A stretch of DNA of 6,530 nt from Terriglobia bacterium. Lineage in GTDB: Bacteria > Acidobacteriota > Terriglobia > UBA7540. Below the pieces are notes generated by a model. The model was not told where the DNA came from, did not search any database, and saw nothing but the letters and a program-made list of their open reading frames with translations. Made by a program: the position numbers and the translations under genes. Each line of letters opens with the position of its first letter. Position 1 is the first letter of the stretch. The stretch covers positions 1 to 6,530 of the forward strand of contig JASHTR010000085.1 of assembly GCA_030040455.1 (NCBI GenBank). The letters are read 5' to 3'. Positions 5,278 to 6,530 of the stretch are shown one piece after another.

Positions 5278-6252
5278 ATGGCAATGGCGCAGGCAGTTGA
5301 GGAGCGCGCGGCTGTTGGCGAGCGGATGACGGACCGGGTGCGAGAGATTCTGAGTTGGTATGAAAGCGACAATCCCGGAACCAAGACCAACATTGCGCGG
5401 CTTTTGAATCATGGATACCTGGCAGGAACCGGCAAGCTGGTGATCCTGCCGGTGGATCAAGGCTTTGAGCACGGACCGGCGAGAAGCTTTGCCGTAAACC
5501 CCGCGGGCTACGACCCAAACTATCATTTCGAAATTGCGCTTGAAGCAGGATGCAACGCTTATGCGGCTCCGCTGGGCTTTCTCGAAGCTGCGGCCGCAAG
5601 ACATGCCGGAGAGATTCCGCTCATCCTGAAGCTCAACAGCCACGACGTGCTTTACCCGGAGAAGGATCCGTTCTCCGCCGTCACCGGCAGCGTCGAGGAC
5701 GCGCTGCGGCTGGGGTGCGTGGCCATCGGGTTCACCATCTACCCCGGTTCGGCGCATTCGCGAGAGATGTATGAGGAGCTGCGCCAGTTGGCGGAGAAGG
5801 CAAAGGCGAGCGGCCTGGCGGTGGTGGTGTGGTCCTACCCGCGCGGCTCCGGCATGAGCAAAGAGGGTGAAACGGCCATTGACGTGGTCGCCTATGCCGC
5901 CCACATTGCGGCTCAGCTCGGCGCGCACGTCATCAAAGTGAAACTGCCGACGGCGTACATCGAACAAGCCGAGGCGCAAAAAGCTTATACGCAAGCGGGC
6001 GTGCGCATCGGCACATTGGCCGAGCGCGTGCGCCATATTATCCAAAGCTCCTTTAATGGACGCCGCATCGTCATCTTTTCCGGGGGACCCAAACAGGACA
6101 ACGACGAGGACGTATATGACGAAGCTCGTGCCATCCGCGACGGCGGCGGGTTTGGCTCGATTATCGGACGGAACTCGTTTCAGCGGCCCAAGACCCACGC
6201 CATAAACTTCCTGCAAACGGTCATGAAGATTTACGCGGGAGAGGTGAAATAA
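5278..6252 (+). CDS. Class I fructose-bisphosphate aldolase, FbaB/DhnA type
   Basis: 324 residues, in the range of bacterial DhnA-family aldolases. These form a Schiff base on a TIM barrel and cleave or form fructose 1,6-bisphosphate from dihydroxyacetone phosphate and glyceraldehyde 3-phosphate. PVDQGFEHGP (58-67) supplies the conserved active-site aspartate Asp60. VWSYPRG (184-190) is a later barrel strand. GAHVIKVKLP (215-224) holds the two lysines Lys220/Lys222, one of which should be the Schiff-base residue. FSGGPKQ (267-273) and GGGFGSIIGRNSFQRP (289-304) are phosphate-binding loops. The start is supported by GGGAGG (5265-5270) seven bases before ATG; a second in-frame ATG two codons later is possible. 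It is divergent from the dehydrogenase. The same superfamily contains LsrF and aminodeoxyheptulosonate synthase, but the motif set fits the aldolase better. Confidence 0.9.
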   Translation: MAMAQAVEERAAVGERMTDRVREILSWYESDNPGTKTNIARLLNHGYLAGTGKLVILPVDQGFEHGPARSFAVNPAGYDPNYHFEIALEAGCNAYAAPLGFLEAAAARHAGEIPLILKLNSHDVLYPEKDPFSAVTGSVEDALRLGCVAIGFTIYPGSAHSREMYEELRQLAEKAKASGLAVVVWSYPRGSGMSKEGETAIDVVAYAAHIAAQLGAHVIKVKLPTAYIEQAEAQKAYTQAGVRIGTLAERVRHIIQSSFNGRRIVIFSGGPKQDNDEDVYDEARAIRDGGGFGSIIGRNSFQRPKTHAINFLQTVMKIYAGEVK

Positions 6253-6272
6253 GAAAAGAAGCCTCAGGCTTT
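6246..6272 (-). terminator. Possible intrinsic terminator of the SYLF-domain gene
   Basis: Read on the minus strand, AAGCC-TGA-GGCTT (6259-6271) forms a 5-bp stem with a 3-base loop made of the gene's own TGA stop codon. It is followed by the T-rich run CTTTTCTTATTTC (6246-6258). The stem is short, so efficiency may be low. The T-rich tract overlaps the last codons of the convergent aldolase gene. Confidence 0.4.
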
Positions 6273-6530
6273 GGGGGCGGCTGGCGTCTTCGGGAGCGGA
6301 GCGCCGCCTTTGGGCGAGTACTTCTCAAGAATATGATCGAGCGGTTTTGCCGCGGGAGGGGGCTCAATGGTGCCGGAAAGGAGAATCTTTTGGGGTGCGA
6401 TCTCGCGCCCATAGAGCTTTCGGTTGGCCTTCTCATCCACTTTCAATACGGCGCCGCTCAGCGACAAGCCGGCAAACAGCCCTCGCGACCTCGAATAACT
6501 CAGAATTTCGGCATTGAAATGGGCGTTGGT
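6264..6530 (-). CDS. SYLF (Ysc84) lipid-binding-domain protein, C-terminal fragment (truncated by window edge)
   Basis: The minus-strand frame is open from the right edge to TGA at 6264-6266 and gives 88 residues. Residues 8-26 of the visible part, AEILSYSRSRGLFAGLSLS, followed by GAVLKVDEKANRKLYG (27-42), match the conserved C-terminal half of the SYLF/DUF500 domain. In eukaryotic Ysc84/SH3YL1 this domain binds phosphoinositides; in bacteria it occurs in small, often secreted proteins of unknown role. The start and any signal peptide lie beyond the window, so a TTG inside the frame at 6467 should not be taken as the start. After the domain there is a Pro/Ala/Lys-rich tail of about 30 residues (IEPPPAAKPL to TPAAPKA), likely disordered. 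It converges on the aldolase with 11 bases between stops. Confidence 0.82.
   Translation of the reverse strand, partial: TNAHFNAEILSYSRSRGLFAGLSLSGAVLKVDEKANRKLYGREIAPQKILLSGTIEPPPAAKPLDHILEKYSPKGGAPLPKTPAAPKA

Noticed and set aside
5077..6216. 379-codon open frame on the minus strand, longer than the aldolase gene it opposes
   Set aside because: It is almost entirely antisense to a clearly recognisable aldolase, its sequence is His/Arg/Ser-rich with no recognisable domain, and it has no supported start. It is an overlap artefact of GC-rich third positions.

Overview
The window looks like an ordinary chromosomal stretch of an acidobacterium (Acidobacteriota, possibly Solibacter/Bryobacter-like or an uncultured relative). 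The main clue is the partial outer-membrane receptor at the left edge. It has a signal peptide, a carboxypeptidase-regulatory-like beta-sandwich and the 'LPLNGRQF..L..LTPG' plug signature, a combination greatly expanded in Acidobacteriota. A class I (FbaB/DhnA-type) aldolase and a C-terminal SYLF/Ysc84 fragment fit that placement. No 16S rRNA or other phylogenetic marker is present, so the assignment is an inference.

Layout. (1) 1-579, minus: N-terminal 193 codons of a TonB-dependent-receptor-like protein, running off the left edge. (2) 580-1508: a 929-bp region with no convincing gene. It contains an AT-rich regulatory-looking patch (about 1120-1240) with a 17-bp palindrome, a GGTCA/TGACC inverted repeat and a sigma70-like promoter pointing at the receptor. 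(3) 1509-2588, plus: complete LacI/GalR-family regulator, divergent from the receptor. (4) 2665-5023, minus: probable two-gene operon, D-2-hydroxyacid dehydrogenase of the glyoxylate/hydroxypyruvate reductase type followed by a class III aminotransferase resembling AGXT2. The aminotransferase start is best placed at a GTG (3954), not the far-upstream TTG. (5) 5024-5277: 254-bp divergent promoter region carrying a REP/dRS3-like palindrome with two mutually exclusive pairings. (6) 5278-6252, plus: class I fructose-bisphosphate aldolase. (7) 6264-6530, minus: C-terminal end of a SYLF (Ysc84) lipid-binding-domain protein, entering from the right edge and converging on the aldolase with an 11-bp gap.

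How the genes may work together. The LacI regulator and the receptor form a plausible carbohydrate-uptake/control pair. The dehydrogenase and aminotransferase can both consume glyoxylate, one by reduction to glycolate and the other by transamination to glycine, so together they suggest a glyoxylate/hydroxypyruvate module. The aldolase is central glycolysis/gluconeogenesis and shares only the divergent control region. I see no mobile element, CRISPR array, RNA gene or defence system. The most unusual material is in the two non-coding regions.
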